A stretch of 32,435 nucleotides of DNA from NCBI GenBank assembly GCA_947304405.1, contig CAMZBB010000020.1, positions 1 to 32,435 on the forward strand. Direction: 5' to 3'. The notes below the pieces were generated by a model. That model did not search any database. It was given only the letters and a program-made list of their open reading frames with translations, and had not been told where the DNA came from. Below are positions 1 through 9,059 of the stretch, in pieces. The stretch's first letter is position 1; each line of letters starts with the position of its first letter. The DNA comes from an uncultured Clostridia bacterium (GTDB lineage Bacteria > Bacillota > Clostridia > Saccharofermentanales > Saccharofermentanaceae). The position numbers and the translations under genes were made by a program.

Positions 1-1
1 T

Positions 2-76
2 TGGCGCTCCAAGCAGGAATCGAACCCGCATCAACGGTACCGGAAACCGCTATTCTATCCATTAGACTATTGGAGC
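2..76 (-). tRNA. tRNA-Arg (anticodon CCG)
   Basis: The reverse strand folds into a cloverleaf. The acceptor stem GCTCCAA pairs with TTGGAGC, the discriminator is G, and an encoded CCA follows. The anticodon stem is GCGGT/ACCGT and its 7-base loop TTCCGGT carries CCG, which reads the Arg codon CGG. The T arm GCGGG-TTCGATT-CCTGC is intact. The D stem has one weak pair. The 5' end lies 13 bases after the mfd stop codon, behind what looks like its own promoter. Confidence 0.93.
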
Positions 77-88
77 GTGGCAAGCAGT

Positions 89-118
89 ATTATACAGCAT
101 TCGACCTGTTATCGTTAA
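89..118 (-). promoter_or_regulatory. Promoter for tRNA-Arg
   Basis: A perfect TATAAT lies on the minus strand at 94-89, 12 bases before the tRNA 5' end. A weak -35 (TTAACG, 118-113) sits 18 bases further up. The -10 overlaps the mfd stop codon. The tRNA is therefore probably transcribed on its own in addition to any mfd read-through. Confidence 0.6.
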
Positions 119-3100
119 GTATCTGAAGGAGTCCCTTGATCTCGTTGACCGTCGCCGCCTGTTTGGTCGAAGTGGGCTTGTATAAAAGGTACGGGCGGTC
201 GCTCATCGCGTTGATCGTAACACGCGCGCCGTAGAAAGAATCACGCAAAAGTGCGCCAAGCGCATTCATGTCGAGCTGAAGCTTTGGATCCAAATAAAGC
301 CTTACGCCGGTGCTCCTTACAGATGCGCCGGTGAAACCGAGTTTTCCTGCCATCGCGCGGATCAGCGAAATGCCTGCAAGGATGAGGATCTCTTTTGGCG
401 GCTCTCCGTAGCGGTCTACTATCTCGTCCATGAAATCATCGTAAAGCGTGAAATCGCTGATCGAACCGATCTTTCTGTATGTCGCCATGCGGCTTCCCTC
501 ATCCGAAATGTAAGATGACGGTATGTAAGCATCGTAGTCGACTTCGACTGTGATGTCGCCGGCCGCGGAAAGGTTGCCGGTGCCCTCGAGAGCCTTTTGT
601 TTCTCGGCCTCGCTCTGACTTAAAGTCTTGATCTCTTCATCAAGGAGCCTGCAGTACAATTCGTATCCTATGACATCCATCTGGCCGTGCTGTTCGGCTC
701 CCAACAGGTTGCCCGCACCGCGGACTTCCAGATCACGGATCGCGATCCTTACGCCGGAACCGAGCTCGGTGAACTCGCGCAGGGCGTTAAGTCTCTTGGT
801 AGCCTCCTCGTTCAAAGGCGCATCCGCATCGTAAGTGATGTAAGCATAGGCCTGTCTGTCAGACCTTCCTACACGGCCCTTTATCTGGTAGAGCTGAGAG
901 AGTCCGAAACGGTCGGCGTTCTCGACTATCAGAGTGTTAACGTTTGGCATGTCGACACCGTTTTCGATGATGGTCGTGCAGACAAGGATGTCGTACTTGC
1001 CTTCGATGAAATCTCCAACGGCCGCTTCAAGCCCGTTTTCGGGCATCTGGCCGTGAGCATAGGTGACTCTGACGCCGGGCATCAGTTCCTCGAGTTTGTC
1101 AGCGACTTTGTCTATGTCGGAAGTCTTGTTGTAGAGGTAGAAGATCTGGCCGCCGCGCGCGATCTCACGCATGCATGCCTGCACGATGATCTGCTCGTCG
1201 TAACCCATGACGTAGGTCTGGACCGCGCGTCTGTTGAACGGTGCCTCCTCAAGGACCGAGATGTCCCTGATACCCGAAAGCGACATGTGAAGCGTACGCG
1301 GAATGGGCGTTGCAGAGAGCGAAAGTACGTCAACGTCTGTCTTCATCGACTTGATCTTTTCCTTGTGGTTGACGCCGAACCTCTGCTCCTCGTCAACAAC
1401 AAGAAGTCCCAGATGCGGCGGTCTCACGTCGTTTGAGAGCACTCTGTGCGTTCCGATTATCACGTCGGCCTTGCCGTTTTTTATGTCTATCAGCGATGCC
1501 TTGATCTGCGCGGGCGGAACGAACCTTGAGAGCATGACGACATTGACCGGAAAATCCTTGCATCGTTCTACGAAATTCTGATAGTGCTGCTGCGCCAGAA
1601 GCGTCGTCGGTGCGAGCATTATCGCCTGTCTTCCGTTCATCACCGCCTTGAACATCGCCCTGAAAGCGACTTCGGTCTTTCCGAATCCGACGTCGCCGCA
1701 AAGAAGCCTGTCCATTGGTCTTTCGGACTCCATGTCCGCCTTGATCTCGCGGCATGCGCGAAGCTGGTCCTCTGTCTCTACGAACGGAAACCTGTCTTCG
1801 AAAAGCTTCTGCTGCTCATCGTCCGGATCACACGCAAATCCCGTGTTGACGCTTCTTGCCGCATATATCTTGAGGAGGTCATAGGCGACCTTCTTGATCG
1901 ATTCCCTTGCCCTTGAGACCTGGCGTTTCCACTCGTCTCCTCCGAGGCGGGAAAGCTTGGGTTCGCGCTCGCCCGGGCCGACGTATTTCTGCAGTGAATC
2001 GAGGTTTTCGGGAAGGATATACAATACCTCATCCCTGGCATACGTGATCTTGAGATAGTCTTTTCTGGTGTCGCCGACCTTCATGTTGACCAGGCCGTCG
2101 TACCTTCCTACGCCGTGCTTGTCGTGAACTATGAAATCGCCCGGGTGGATGTCACCGAAAAACGTGATCCTCGCGCCGCCTTTTTTCTTAGGCTTTGCAG
2201 CCCTTCCGCTTCCGAAGATCTCCTGCTCGCCGAGAAGCGTTATGCCGAGCGCGGGATATGAGAATCCGTATGGAAGATCAGCGTAAATGATATCCGGCAT
2301 CGCACCTGCCTCAATAAGGCTGTCTCTGAGAGATTCGGTCCTTCTGCCTTCGGGCAGGATTATCTTTATGCCGGTCGTGTCCTTGATTGCCGCGGCAAGC
2401 TCGCCGATCCTTCCCGAATAGTTGTCGGAAGGAAATCCCGAAGTGGAGACATTGACGCCTCCGGGCAGACCGCCGCCCGTTGATGCGAATGTCGCAAGAG
2501 TTACGACCTTGGCGAGACTGTCGATCTTTTTCATGATGAAAGCCGTGTCAAAGACTGCTTCCACCGCGCAGGACGGGGCTGTTCCGGCTTCGAACGATTC
2601 GGTGCATCTTTGCAGATATTCTGCCGAAAAGGCTTTCATCCTCGCATCCGTCTCGACTAATTCGTCTGCGAACCAGAGCACCTCCGATGCGCATTTGTAT
2701 TCAACATAATCGATCGCGCAGGATGCCTTGGGAAGCAGTATTCCGATCCATCTGGCAATGCCCGTCGGCTCATTTCCGAGCCCGATCTTTTGTGCATCCG
2801 CTTCGGCTGTCCTCGACAGGAGTTCTGCCGCGCGCCTTGCTTCGCGCGAATCCTTGTTCATGTGCGAGATGTCTTCCTCCGATTGGGCACGGATCTTGGA
2901 AGATGCTTCCTGTCTGTCTTCCTCGCTGCCTGCGAAATACACCCTTGCCGGGATTATCCGGACGGATTCGAGCATCGTCGTTGAACGCTGCGTCTCTAAG
3001 TCAAAGTTTTTGATCTGGTCGATCTCATCGTCGAAAAAGCTGATTCGCACGGGTTCCGTCATGTCCGGAGCGAAGATGTCTATGATGTCTCCCCTCCGCG

Positions 3101-3632
3101 CAAACTCGCCGCGCTCCATTACCTGCGGGACCTTCTCATAACCCGCTTCCGTAAGGGACATAATCATGTCATCCGGATCGTTTGTCCCTCCGACCTTGAG
3201 CTCCATTATCCTTGAGGCAAATTCCGAAGGAGGCGTGATCTTGCCTAGCAGCGCGCCCGAGGTTATTACCGCGGCGCCGAAATCTCCCGTCACGAGCTGC
3301 CCCAAAGCAGCGCACCTCGTAAGTTCAAGTTCGCGCGACGATGCCTCGGCGGTAAGAAGCGACAACTCCGGGGGCATGAGAACAGCCACCTGATCTCCGG
3401 TGAAACATGAAAGGGCGCGTGCCATTGTTCTTGCACGCGCGGCATCGGGAACGATCACTACGGGCTTTAATGATTTGTATGCGGCAAGAGCGCTTATTAC
3501 AAACGCTTTCTGCTCGGCGCACACGCCTGAGATATTGAGATGTCTGCCTTCTTTTCGAGACTTTTCGAGGCCTTCAGTTACGGCCCCGTCAGCCTTGATA
3601 AGCGAGAGCAGGTCATTTATTTGCTGATTCAT
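90..3632 (-). CDS. mfd: Transcription-repair coupling factor Mfd
   Basis: Mfd is a DNA translocase that removes RNA polymerase stalled at lesions and recruits UvrA for transcription-coupled excision repair. The protein is 1180 residues, normal for the family. Its N-terminal part is UvrB-like. A CarD-like RNA polymerase interaction domain follows (about 497-560, with IVHDKHGVGRY). The SF2 translocase has Walker A GDVGFGKTE (about 646) and the DEEQ box (about 747), and a TRCF domain lies near 1070. The frame is open up to 3680, but the ATG at 3632 is preferred: it gives the usual N-terminus (MNQQINDLLS) and has GAAGGA upstream. It overlaps the 3' end of pth by 20 bases, so translation is probably coupled. 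It is the last protein gene of the GH25-glmU-pth-mfd run. Confidence 0.96.
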   Translation of the reverse strand: MNQQINDLLSLIKADGAVTEGLEKSRKEGRHLNISGVCAEQKAFVISALAAYKSLKPVVIVPDAARARTMARALSCFTGDQVAVLMPPELSLLTAEASSRELELTRCAALGQLVTGDFGAAVITSGALLGKITPPSEFASRIMELKVGGTNDPDDMIMSLTEAGYEKVPQVMERGEFARRGDIIDIFAPDMTEPVRISFFDDEIDQIKNFDLETQRSTTMLESVRIIPARVYFAGSEEDRQEASSKIRAQSEEDISHMNKDSREARRAAELLSRTAEADAQKIGLGNEPTGIARWIGILLPKASCAIDYVEYKCASEVLWFADELVETDARMKAFSAEYLQRCTESFEAGTAPSCAVEAVFDTAFIMKKIDSLAKVVTLATFASTGGGLPGGVNVSTSGFPSDNYSGRIGELAAAIKDTTGIKIILPEGRRTESLRDSLIEAGAMPDIIYADLPYGFSYPALGITLLGEQEIFGSGRAAKPKKKGGARITFFGDIHPGDFIVHDKHGVGRYDGLVNMKVGDTRKDYLKITYARDEVLYILPENLDSLQKYVGPGEREPKLSRLGGDEWKRQVSRARESIKKVAYDLLKIYAARSVNTGFACDPDDEQQKLFEDRFPFVETEDQLRACREIKADMESERPMDRLLCGDVGFGKTEVAFRAMFKAVMNGRQAIMLAPTTLLAQQHYQNFVERCKDFPVNVVMLSRFVPPAQIKASLIDIKNGKADVIIGTHRVLSNDVRPPHLGLLVVDEEQRFGVNHKEKIKSMKTDVDVLSLSATPIPRTLHMSLSGIRDISVLEEAPFNRRAVQTYVMGYDEQIIVQACMREIARGGQIFYLYNKTSDIDKVADKLEELMPGVRVTYAHGQMPENGLEAAVGDFIEGKYDILVCTTIIENGVDMPNVNTLIVENADRFGLSQLYQIKGRVGRSDRQAYAYITYDADAPLNEEATKRLNALREFTELGSGVRIAIRDLEVRGAGNLLGAEQHGQMDVIGYELYCRLLDEEIKTLSQSEAEKQKALEGTGNLSAAGDITVEVDYDAYIPSSYISDEGSRMATYRKIGSISDFTLYDDFMDEIVDRYGEPPKEILILAGISLIRAMAGKLGFTGASVRSTGVRLYLDPKLQLDMNALGALLRDSFYGARVTINAMSDRPYLLYKPTSTKQAATVNEIKGLLQILNDNRSNAV

Positions 3633-4155
3633 TTGCGATGATTCCTTCAATGGCGGCGCAGGCCTCGATGAAAGCGTCATTCATCATGAGACGCTCATCC
3701 GCAGGAACTTCGGAAAGCACGTAATTTACGAGATCAAAATGCTCGGGGACCGGTCCCGTTCCGATCCGGACGCGCGGAAAATTCTCCGTCCCCAGATGCT
3801 GGATGACCGATCTCATTCCATTGTGCGTGCCCGCGCTTCCCTTGGGCCTGACCCTGATCGTGCCCTTCTTGATGTCGATATCGTCATATACGGTAATGAT
3901 GTGTGAAGGATCGATCTTGAAAAACCTGGCAGCCTCCACAAGACATTCTCCGGAAAGGTTCATATAGGTCACGGGCTTGATCACGATGACATCCTGCCCT
4001 AAGATCCTGCCTTTGCCGTACATGCCCCTGAACTTGTCCTTATCAAGGGAAATGTCATGCTTTTCGCATAGTTTATCGACAGCAAGGTAACCCATGTTGT
4101 GCCACGTGTACATGTATTGTCTGCCCGGATTGCCGAGCCCCGCGATCATCCACAT
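3613..4155 (-). CDS. pth: Peptidyl-tRNA hydrolase
   Basis: Pth cleaves peptidyl-tRNA released from stalled ribosomes and so recycles tRNA in the cytoplasm. The family signature GLGNPG is at residues 6-11. The catalytic His is His19 in TWHNMGY, where most members have TRHN; here the preceding residue is Trp. The catalytic Asp lies in VYDDID. I start it at the ATG at 4155, one base after the glmU stop, giving 180 residues (family about 185-190). The frame continues upstream to a TTG at 4182 inside glmU, and an ATG at 4149 is also possible. None of the three has a clear Shine-Dalgarno, so translational coupling to glmU is likely. The neighbours glmU and mfd match a gene order common in Bacillota. 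Confidence 0.94.
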   Translation of the reverse strand: MWMIAGLGNPGRQYMYTWHNMGYLAVDKLCEKHDISLDKDKFRGMYGKGRILGQDVIVIKPVTYMNLSGECLVEAARFFKIDPSHIITVYDDIDIKKGTIRVRPKGSAGTHNGMRSVIQHLGTENFPRVRIGTGPVPEHFDLVNYVLSEVPADERLMMNDAFIEACAAIEGIIANESANK

Positions 4156-4156
4156 A

Positions 4157-5572
4157 TCAGAGTTCTGAACGCTTGTCGTCAAGTCTGATGTAGTTGGATC
4201 CTCTCATCCTGGCCTTGTCCGATACCCAGTTGTCTTTGTTGACCTGTTTCGAACGGCCGATGCCGAGAGCGAGTGGAGCTACGTCCGTTGTGATCGTAGA
4301 ACCTGCAGCGATATAAGAATCCTTGCCGAGAACAACTGCAGAAAGGATATTCGAATTACCTCCGATGAAGACGTTGTCTTCAATGGTACATCCGACCTTG
4401 TCCTGTCCGTCGAAGTTACAGGTGACCGTTCCGCATCCGAAGTTGACGTTCCTGCCGACCTTGGAGTCGCCAATATATGTAAGATGCCTTGCACGGGTAT
4501 ATTCTCCGATGTTGGAACCCTTGACTTCCACGTATGCGCCGATCGTGACGTGGTCATCAATGACGCAGTCAGGTCTGATATGGGAATATGGTCCGATACG
4601 GCAGTCCTTGCCGATGCGGCTCTGGCTTACGATGGAGTTGTCGACCACCGTCTCGTCACCTATCTCTGAACAGTCGATCCTCGTATTCTCACCGATAAGG
4701 CAGTCAGATCCGATGACCGTGTTGCCCATGAGAGTAGTGCCCGGAAGGATCGTCGTGTCATTGCCGATCTCGACTGCGTGATGGATCCAGGTGGAAGCCG
4801 GGTCGATTATCGTAACGCCGTTCTTCATGTGCTTTTCGATGATCCTTCTGTTCATTATCGCCTGGACCTGCGCAAGCTGGATCCTGTCGTTGATCCCGCG
4901 TGTGTCGTCGAAATCGCAGACAACGGCGCCGACCTTGTATCCGTCGCCTATCAGGATCCCGATCGTATCTGTGAGATAGTATTCCTTCTGTGCGTTGTTG
5001 GCGCCGATCCTGCCCAGTGCAGAAAGCAGCAAAGGCGTCTTGAAAACATACATCGAAGAATTGATCTCTTTTATCTTGAGTTCCTCTTCCGTGCAGTCCT
5101 TATGCTCAACGATCTTAATGACGTTGCCGTTTTTATCTCTCACGATCCTTCCGTAACCCGTGGGATCGTCAGCCTCTGCCGTAATGAGGATCGCGGCGCA
5201 GTTGCCTTCTGCACAGTCAAAAGCACTCAGAGCCTTCTTAATAGTCTCAGCAGAGACCATCGGGCAGTCGCCCGGAAGGACTATCGTCAGGCCGTCCCTG
5301 CCCTCAAGGAAGGGAGCCGCCTGCATAACGGCGTGCCCCGTTCCGCGTTGTTCTTCCTGAAGAACGTATGCGACGTTCTCGCCCAGGATGCTCCTTATCT
5401 CGGCCTGAGTCTCACCAACGATATAGACCTGATCTCTGCAGCCCGCATCGAAAAGCGCGTCCGCAACCCACTGTATAATGTGTTTTCCCGATACCTGGAA
5501 AACGACCTTGGAGTGCTTGGACTTCATTCTCGTGCTTTTGCCTGCGGCCATTACAACTGCGCTGATTTCCAT
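4157..5572 (-). CDS. glmU: Bifunctional GlmU: N-acetylglucosamine-1-phosphate uridyltransferase / glucosamine-1-phosphate acetyltransferase
   Basis: GlmU makes UDP-GlcNAc, the precursor of peptidoglycan and other wall polymers, by acetylating GlcN-1-P and then coupling it to UTP. At 471 residues it has full family length. The N-terminal pyrophosphorylase opens with VVMAAGKSTRMKSKHSK, the nucleotide-binding loop, with Ser where Gly is usual before TRM. The C-terminal half is a left-handed beta-helix of hexapeptide repeats (about 255-450). It contains RHLTYIGD, which aligns with the catalytic His of E. coli GlmU (His363). The ATG has GAGGGG 9 bases upstream. The gene lies 45 bases after a wall hydrolase and just before pth, consistent with one envelope/housekeeping operon. 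No terminator was seen in the gap. Confidence 0.96.
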   Translation of the reverse strand: MEISAVVMAAGKSTRMKSKHSKVVFQVSGKHIIQWVADALFDAGCRDQVYIVGETQAEIRSILGENVAYVLQEEQRGTGHAVMQAAPFLEGRDGLTIVLPGDCPMVSAETIKKALSAFDCAEGNCAAILITAEADDPTGYGRIVRDKNGNVIKIVEHKDCTEEELKIKEINSSMYVFKTPLLLSALGRIGANNAQKEYYLTDTIGILIGDGYKVGAVVCDFDDTRGINDRIQLAQVQAIMNRRIIEKHMKNGVTIIDPASTWIHHAVEIGNDTTILPGTTLMGNTVIGSDCLIGENTRIDCSEIGDETVVDNSIVSQSRIGKDCRIGPYSHIRPDCVIDDHVTIGAYVEVKGSNIGEYTRARHLTYIGDSKVGRNVNFGCGTVTCNFDGQDKVGCTIEDNVFIGGNSNILSAVVLGKDSYIAAGSTITTDVAPLALGIGRSKQVNKDNWVSDKARMRGSNYIRLDDKRSEL

Positions 5573-5617
5573 CTGTGTTATCCCCTCATGAATTAAAAAT
5601 TCAATTGTTCTTTGTTA

Positions 5618-7933
5618 TTACGGTTCTTCCGTTGTTACCTCATCCGGCTCCTCTTTTGAAGATGTCACCGGCCTGGCGACAGTGGCGTCCTTTGCCTGTG
5701 CAGGATCCGGCACGGGTTCCGCGGGCTTCACATTGGAAGTGATCGCGGCTGCCTCTTCTTCTACGGGCAGATCGTCATCTGCAGGGTCATCCCCGTCATA
5801 TACGTCTTCTTCCTGCTGATCATCGGCAGGGTAATCTGTATCTTCGTCCGGGTAGCCGTCTTCATCGGAATCGGTTGATGCTTCGTCAGGAGTCGCGTTT
5901 CCTTCTTCGGGTTCTTCGTAATCCTCTGCCGGCTGTTCATAATCTTCAGGATCTTCTTCCTCTTCAGTATCCTCATTTTCTGCAGGCTTTTCGCCTTCGG
6001 CAGGCTTTTCATCAGGCGTTGTCTGATCCTGATCTTCACCCTCGCCCGTATCCTGATCATCAGGTGCATTTGCATCCTTGCTGCCGGTGTTTTCGTTTTC
6101 ACTGCCTTCGCCGCCATCATCGTCATCGTCAGTAACTACCTTAAAAGTAGGTGACGGGAGCCTGTCGATAAATGCGACATTGAGATCTACATCACCGCTT
6201 ATTCCGGGAACTCTGCCGTGCGAATTGACCTGCCACATGTAGTAAGTACCCTTGTAAGATGACTTGCTGACCCAGTGGGCCATCCAGATCGACAGATTGT
6301 TCTTGCCCTCTTTCATCGCCTTGATCGAAGGCGCCCATGTGCCTTCAAGCCTTGACTTGCTGCCGTAGATCGATGCGGTGTACCCGGCCTTGTTGCATTC
6401 GTCCTCGAAAACAGAGACCATCTTGTTGAGGGCCGAATCAATGGCCTTATTCATCTCAGCGGTAGTCCAGCCCTTATTCTTGTGGGCTCTCTTGTAGTAA
6501 TCGAAGTTCTCCCAGTCGAAAGCGATCGGGAAATCGATCTTCTTGCCCTTGAGGCACTTGTTGATCATGTCCTTGGTATATTTGCGCATATCGACTTCCT
6601 TGTAGTCACAGGTAAAGAAATATACGCCGATCTTGAGGCCTGCGGCCTTCGCGTCCTTATAGTACTGCTCGAACTTTCTGTCGGGAGCGTTGCACCAGAC
6701 ATACTTGCCGGTGGACTTGTCCTTGTAGTTGTTCCTGACATAGCAGCGGAGGATGACGAACTCAACGCCTGCAGCCTTTGCCTTCTTGAAATTGATGTCG
6801 CCCTGGTACTTCGATACGTCGATGCCGACCATTGTGTTTGAATTCTTACGGTCAGCCTTGAAATCTGCAAACTTGAGCACCGGATTGCCGTTGATCAGGT
6901 ATGAGGACGTGTACTTGCTCGTAATGCCGTTAAGCTTGCCGGGCTCTGCGCCTCCCTTGGGAACGATGACGCACTGGAGCGCGCTTATGTAGTAATCGTA
7001 TTTCTCGGTTCCGGATCTCTCGCCGTTCTTTGCCCATCCGAGCCAGCCCTTCACGCGGGCACGTGTCCTGTAATAGACATCGAAATGTTCGGCCAGCTCG
7101 CCGGTCAGTCTGATCTGGATCTCCTCGAGCCTCTTGTTTTTGGTATACTGTCCTGCCTTGGTGTTTTTCGATGTCCAGGCAGTCCAGGAATATCCTGCGC
7201 CGCGCACGCGGTACTCGATATCGCCCGTGTACTTTGAACCCGTTACGGACATCTGCAGTCCCGCCTGCATCTGGTTGGAGCCTGACGTGGTCCCTGCGAC
7301 TGCACCGTTCTTTGACCACTTGGATGCCCACTTGTACTTATCCCTGTACATACGGTAGGAGACGGTAGGCTGCTCGCCCATTCTCTCCCTCGGAACGATC
7401 TTGACGGAAAGCCCTTCAAGCCTCTTGCTCTCGCCCGGGACGCCTGCCACGGATCCGTCGCTTACCCAGCCCTGCTTGTCCTTGAAAGTCTGGACATAAG
7501 CGTTGTACATGACGCAGTAATGCTTGGCGATCTCGCCCGTAAGCTCGATCTTGATGCCCTCGATCCTGTACTTGGTGCCTGACACTCCGGCCTTGGAACC
7601 GCCCTTTTTCCAGGCGCTCCAACCCTTCTTCTTAAGGTAGACGCTGTAGCGGATGCCGCCTTCATATCCCGTGTTGTTCTTGAAATTCAGGGTGATATTG
7701 TAAACGTTCTTGCCCTTGCCCTTCTTGCCGAGGGTGAGCACGCCGTTGCTGAAAGAACCATTCTTGGTGCCGTACGTCTGCATGCGGGTCTTGCCCGACA
7801 TCGTCACTTCAACGGCTTTTTTGGTATCTGCGTTAACTGTATATTCATTTAAGCGCGAAAAAGCGCCCACAACGGTGAATGCAATAAGCAATGCAATAGC
7901 CGCCGAAGTGAACTTCTTTAGTCCGTTAAGCAT
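5618..7933 (-). CDS. Secreted GH25 lysozyme-like muramidase with five ChW repeats and an acidic tail
   Basis: This is a predicted exported peptidoglycan hydrolase of 771 residues. A signal peptide or membrane anchor covers about 1-30. Five ChW-type (clostridial hydrophobic, Trp-containing) repeats follow at about 90-325, each with the pattern GW..W..NG..AG...R.EGI.I.L; they probably attach the protein to the cell surface. The GH25 domain spans about 369-590: GIDVSKYQG (Asp372) starts the first strand, and FDWENF supplies the acidic pair Asp473/Glu475 expected at the active site. Residues about 601-725 are almost wholly Asp/Glu/Gly/Pro/Ser/Thr, followed by about 45 mixed residues. There is no sortase motif or C-terminal membrane helix. 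GGAG lies 9 bases before the ATG. The gene heads the run into glmU. The GH25 and ChW calls are firm; the role in wall turnover is inferred. Confidence 0.88.
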   Translation of the reverse strand: MLNGLKKFTSAAIALLIAFTVVGAFSRLNEYTVNADTKKAVEVTMSGKTRMQTYGTKNGSFSNGVLTLGKKGKGKNVYNITLNFKNNTGYEGGIRYSVYLKKKGWSAWKKGGSKAGVSGTKYRIEGIKIELTGEIAKHYCVMYNAYVQTFKDKQGWVSDGSVAGVPGESKRLEGLSVKIVPRERMGEQPTVSYRMYRDKYKWASKWSKNGAVAGTTSGSNQMQAGLQMSVTGSKYTGDIEYRVRGAGYSWTAWTSKNTKAGQYTKNKRLEEIQIRLTGELAEHFDVYYRTRARVKGWLGWAKNGERSGTEKYDYYISALQCVIVPKGGAEPGKLNGITSKYTSSYLINGNPVLKFADFKADRKNSNTMVGIDVSKYQGDINFKKAKAAGVEFVILRCYVRNNYKDKSTGKYVWCNAPDRKFEQYYKDAKAAGLKIGVYFFTCDYKEVDMRKYTKDMINKCLKGKKIDFPIAFDWENFDYYKRAHKNKGWTTAEMNKAIDSALNKMVSVFEDECNKAGYTASIYGSKSRLEGTWAPSIKAMKEGKNNLSIWMAHWVSKSSYKGTYYMWQVNSHGRVPGISGDVDLNVAFIDRLPSPTFKVVTDDDDDGGEGSENENTGSKDANAPDDQDTGEGEDQDQTTPDEKPAEGEKPAENEDTEEEEDPEDYEQPAEDYEEPEEGNATPDEASTDSDEDGYPDEDTDYPADDQQEEDVYDGDDPADDDLPVEEEAAAITSNVKPAEPVPDPAQAKDATVARPVTSSKEEPDEVTTEEP

Positions 7934-7975
7934 TCTTTGGTCTCCAATCGTGATTATTTCGCGGATTGTGATGAT

Positions 7976-7986
7976 ATTATAGCACG
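7976..7986 (-). promoter_or_regulatory. Extended -10 promoter of the GH25-glmU-pth-mfd operon
   Basis: The minus strand reads TGCTATAAT (TATAAT at 7981-7976 with TG one base before it), about 42 bases upstream of the GH25 start codon. No good -35 hexamer lies at the usual distance, as expected for an extended -10 promoter. Confidence 0.6.
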
Positions 7987-8048
7987 ATTATTTTTGACTT
8001 TATTTATTAATAGAGGCAGTGCCGCAAAATGTCCTTAAAATCCAACAT

Positions 8049-8090
8049 GAAAAGATCCCCCTGAGATTCAGGGGGATCTGCCGTTTTTTC
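8049..8090 (-). terminator. Hairpin terminator after the dehydrogenase gene
   Basis: Perfect 12-bp arms (8053-8064 and 8068-8079) enclose a 3-base loop. On the minus strand the hairpin is followed by a short T run. On the plus strand it is followed by GCCG and six Ts, so it may also work in the other direction. It begins 26 bases after the stop codon at 8106. Confidence 0.75.
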
Positions 8091-8105
8091 AGTTCAAATG
8101 CCTTA

Positions 8106-9059
8106 TCAGAGGCCCTCGACTGAAGCGATCGCTTCGCGCATGTTTACCTCGGACTTCTTGAGAAGCTGGTACTCTTCATCGGTAAGACGCATGTCGATGA
8201 TCTTGTCAACGCCGTTTGCACCGATAAGTGCCGGAACGTCAAGAGTTACACCGCTGATGCCGTACTCGCCGTTAAGTCTTGTGGCAACCGTTCTGATGGT
8301 GTGCTCGTCTTCAGTGATGCTCCTGAGGAGCGTTGCAGCGCTTACTGCGATACCGTTGAACGTAGCGCCCTTGAGCTTGATGATCTGCGCGCCGGAAGAC
8401 TTTGTCTGCTGTGCGATCTCGTCCTTAACGTCCTGACCGAAAGGTACGCCGATAGCTTCTGCGTACTCATCAATGCCCATACCTGCAACGTGAGTGTGGC
8501 TCCATGCGGGGAACTGCGTCTCACCGTGCTCGCCCAAGATGTAGCCGTGAACGTTTCTGACGTCAACGCCGAGCTTTCTTGAGATGAGGACTCTGAAACG
8601 TGCAGAGTCGAGGTTCGTGCCTGAACCGATGATCCTGTTCGAAGGAAGTCCGGACCACTCTGCAACCTTGTATGTTACGAGATCGCAAGGGTTGGAGATG
8701 ACCATGATGACACCCTTGTTGTAGTGCTCCATGATGCTGTCAGTGATGACATGAGCGAGCTTGACGTTCTTCTTTGCAAGGTCAAGTCTTGTCTCGCCTT
8801 CTTTTCTAGGGATGCCTGCGGTGATGATGATGCAGTCTGCATCCTTAACGTCACTGTAGTCTCCTGCGTGAATATACATATCGCCGATGAACGGAAGTCC
8901 GTGGCTGATATCAAGAGCCTCACCCAGAGCCTTCTCCTTATTAACATCGATAAGGACGAGCTCAGAGCAGAGCTGCTGCATTGCGATTGCGAAAGCGGTC
9001 GTTGAACCTACCGCACCTGCGCCGATTATGGCGACCTTGGTTCCTTCCTGTTTGTACAT
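8106..9059 (-). CDS. L-lactate/malate dehydrogenase family protein
   Basis: This is an NAD-dependent 2-hydroxyacid dehydrogenase of 317 residues, a normal LDH length. The Rossmann motif is GAGAVGS (13-19). Substrate Arg and Asp lie in TNLDSARFR, and the catalytic His is in GEHGETQF. Most of it looks like LDH (ETRLDLAKKN, SNPCDLVTY, KGAT). However, the substrate-discriminating position of the mobile loop, six residues before the loop Arg91, is Arg85 (PRKEGETR). Lactate enzymes have Gln there and malate enzymes have Arg. The true substrate may be oxaloacetate/malate rather than pyruvate/lactate, so no symbol is given. The ATG has a strong AAAGGGGG site. It is probably monocistronic, with a terminator downstream. 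Confidence 0.88.
   Translation of the reverse strand: MYKQEGTKVAIIGAGAVGSTTAFAIAMQQLCSELVLIDVNKEKALGEALDISHGLPFIGDMYIHAGDYSDVKDADCIIITAGIPRKEGETRLDLAKKNVKLAHVITDSIMEHYNKGVIMVISNPCDLVTYKVAEWSGLPSNRIIGSGTNLDSARFRVLISRKLGVDVRNVHGYILGEHGETQFPAWSHTHVAGMGIDEYAEAIGVPFGQDVKDEIAQQTKSSGAQIIKLKGATFNGIAVSAATLLRSITEDEHTIRTVATRLNGEYGISGVTLDVPALIGANGVDKIIDMRLTDEEYQLLKKSEVNMREAIASVEGL

Noticed and set aside
687..1436. Plus-strand open frame of 249 codons opposite mfd
   Set aside because: Antisense shadow of the conserved Mfd helicase region.
4778..5596. Plus-strand open frame of 272 codons opposite glmU
   Set aside because: Antisense to an unmistakable glmU, with no ribosome site or domain.
5761..6126. Alternative-frame product in the acidic tail of the GH25 gene
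   Set aside because: It is a frame artefact of repetitive Asp/Glu codons, giving a Lys/Met/Arg-rich product with no start signal.
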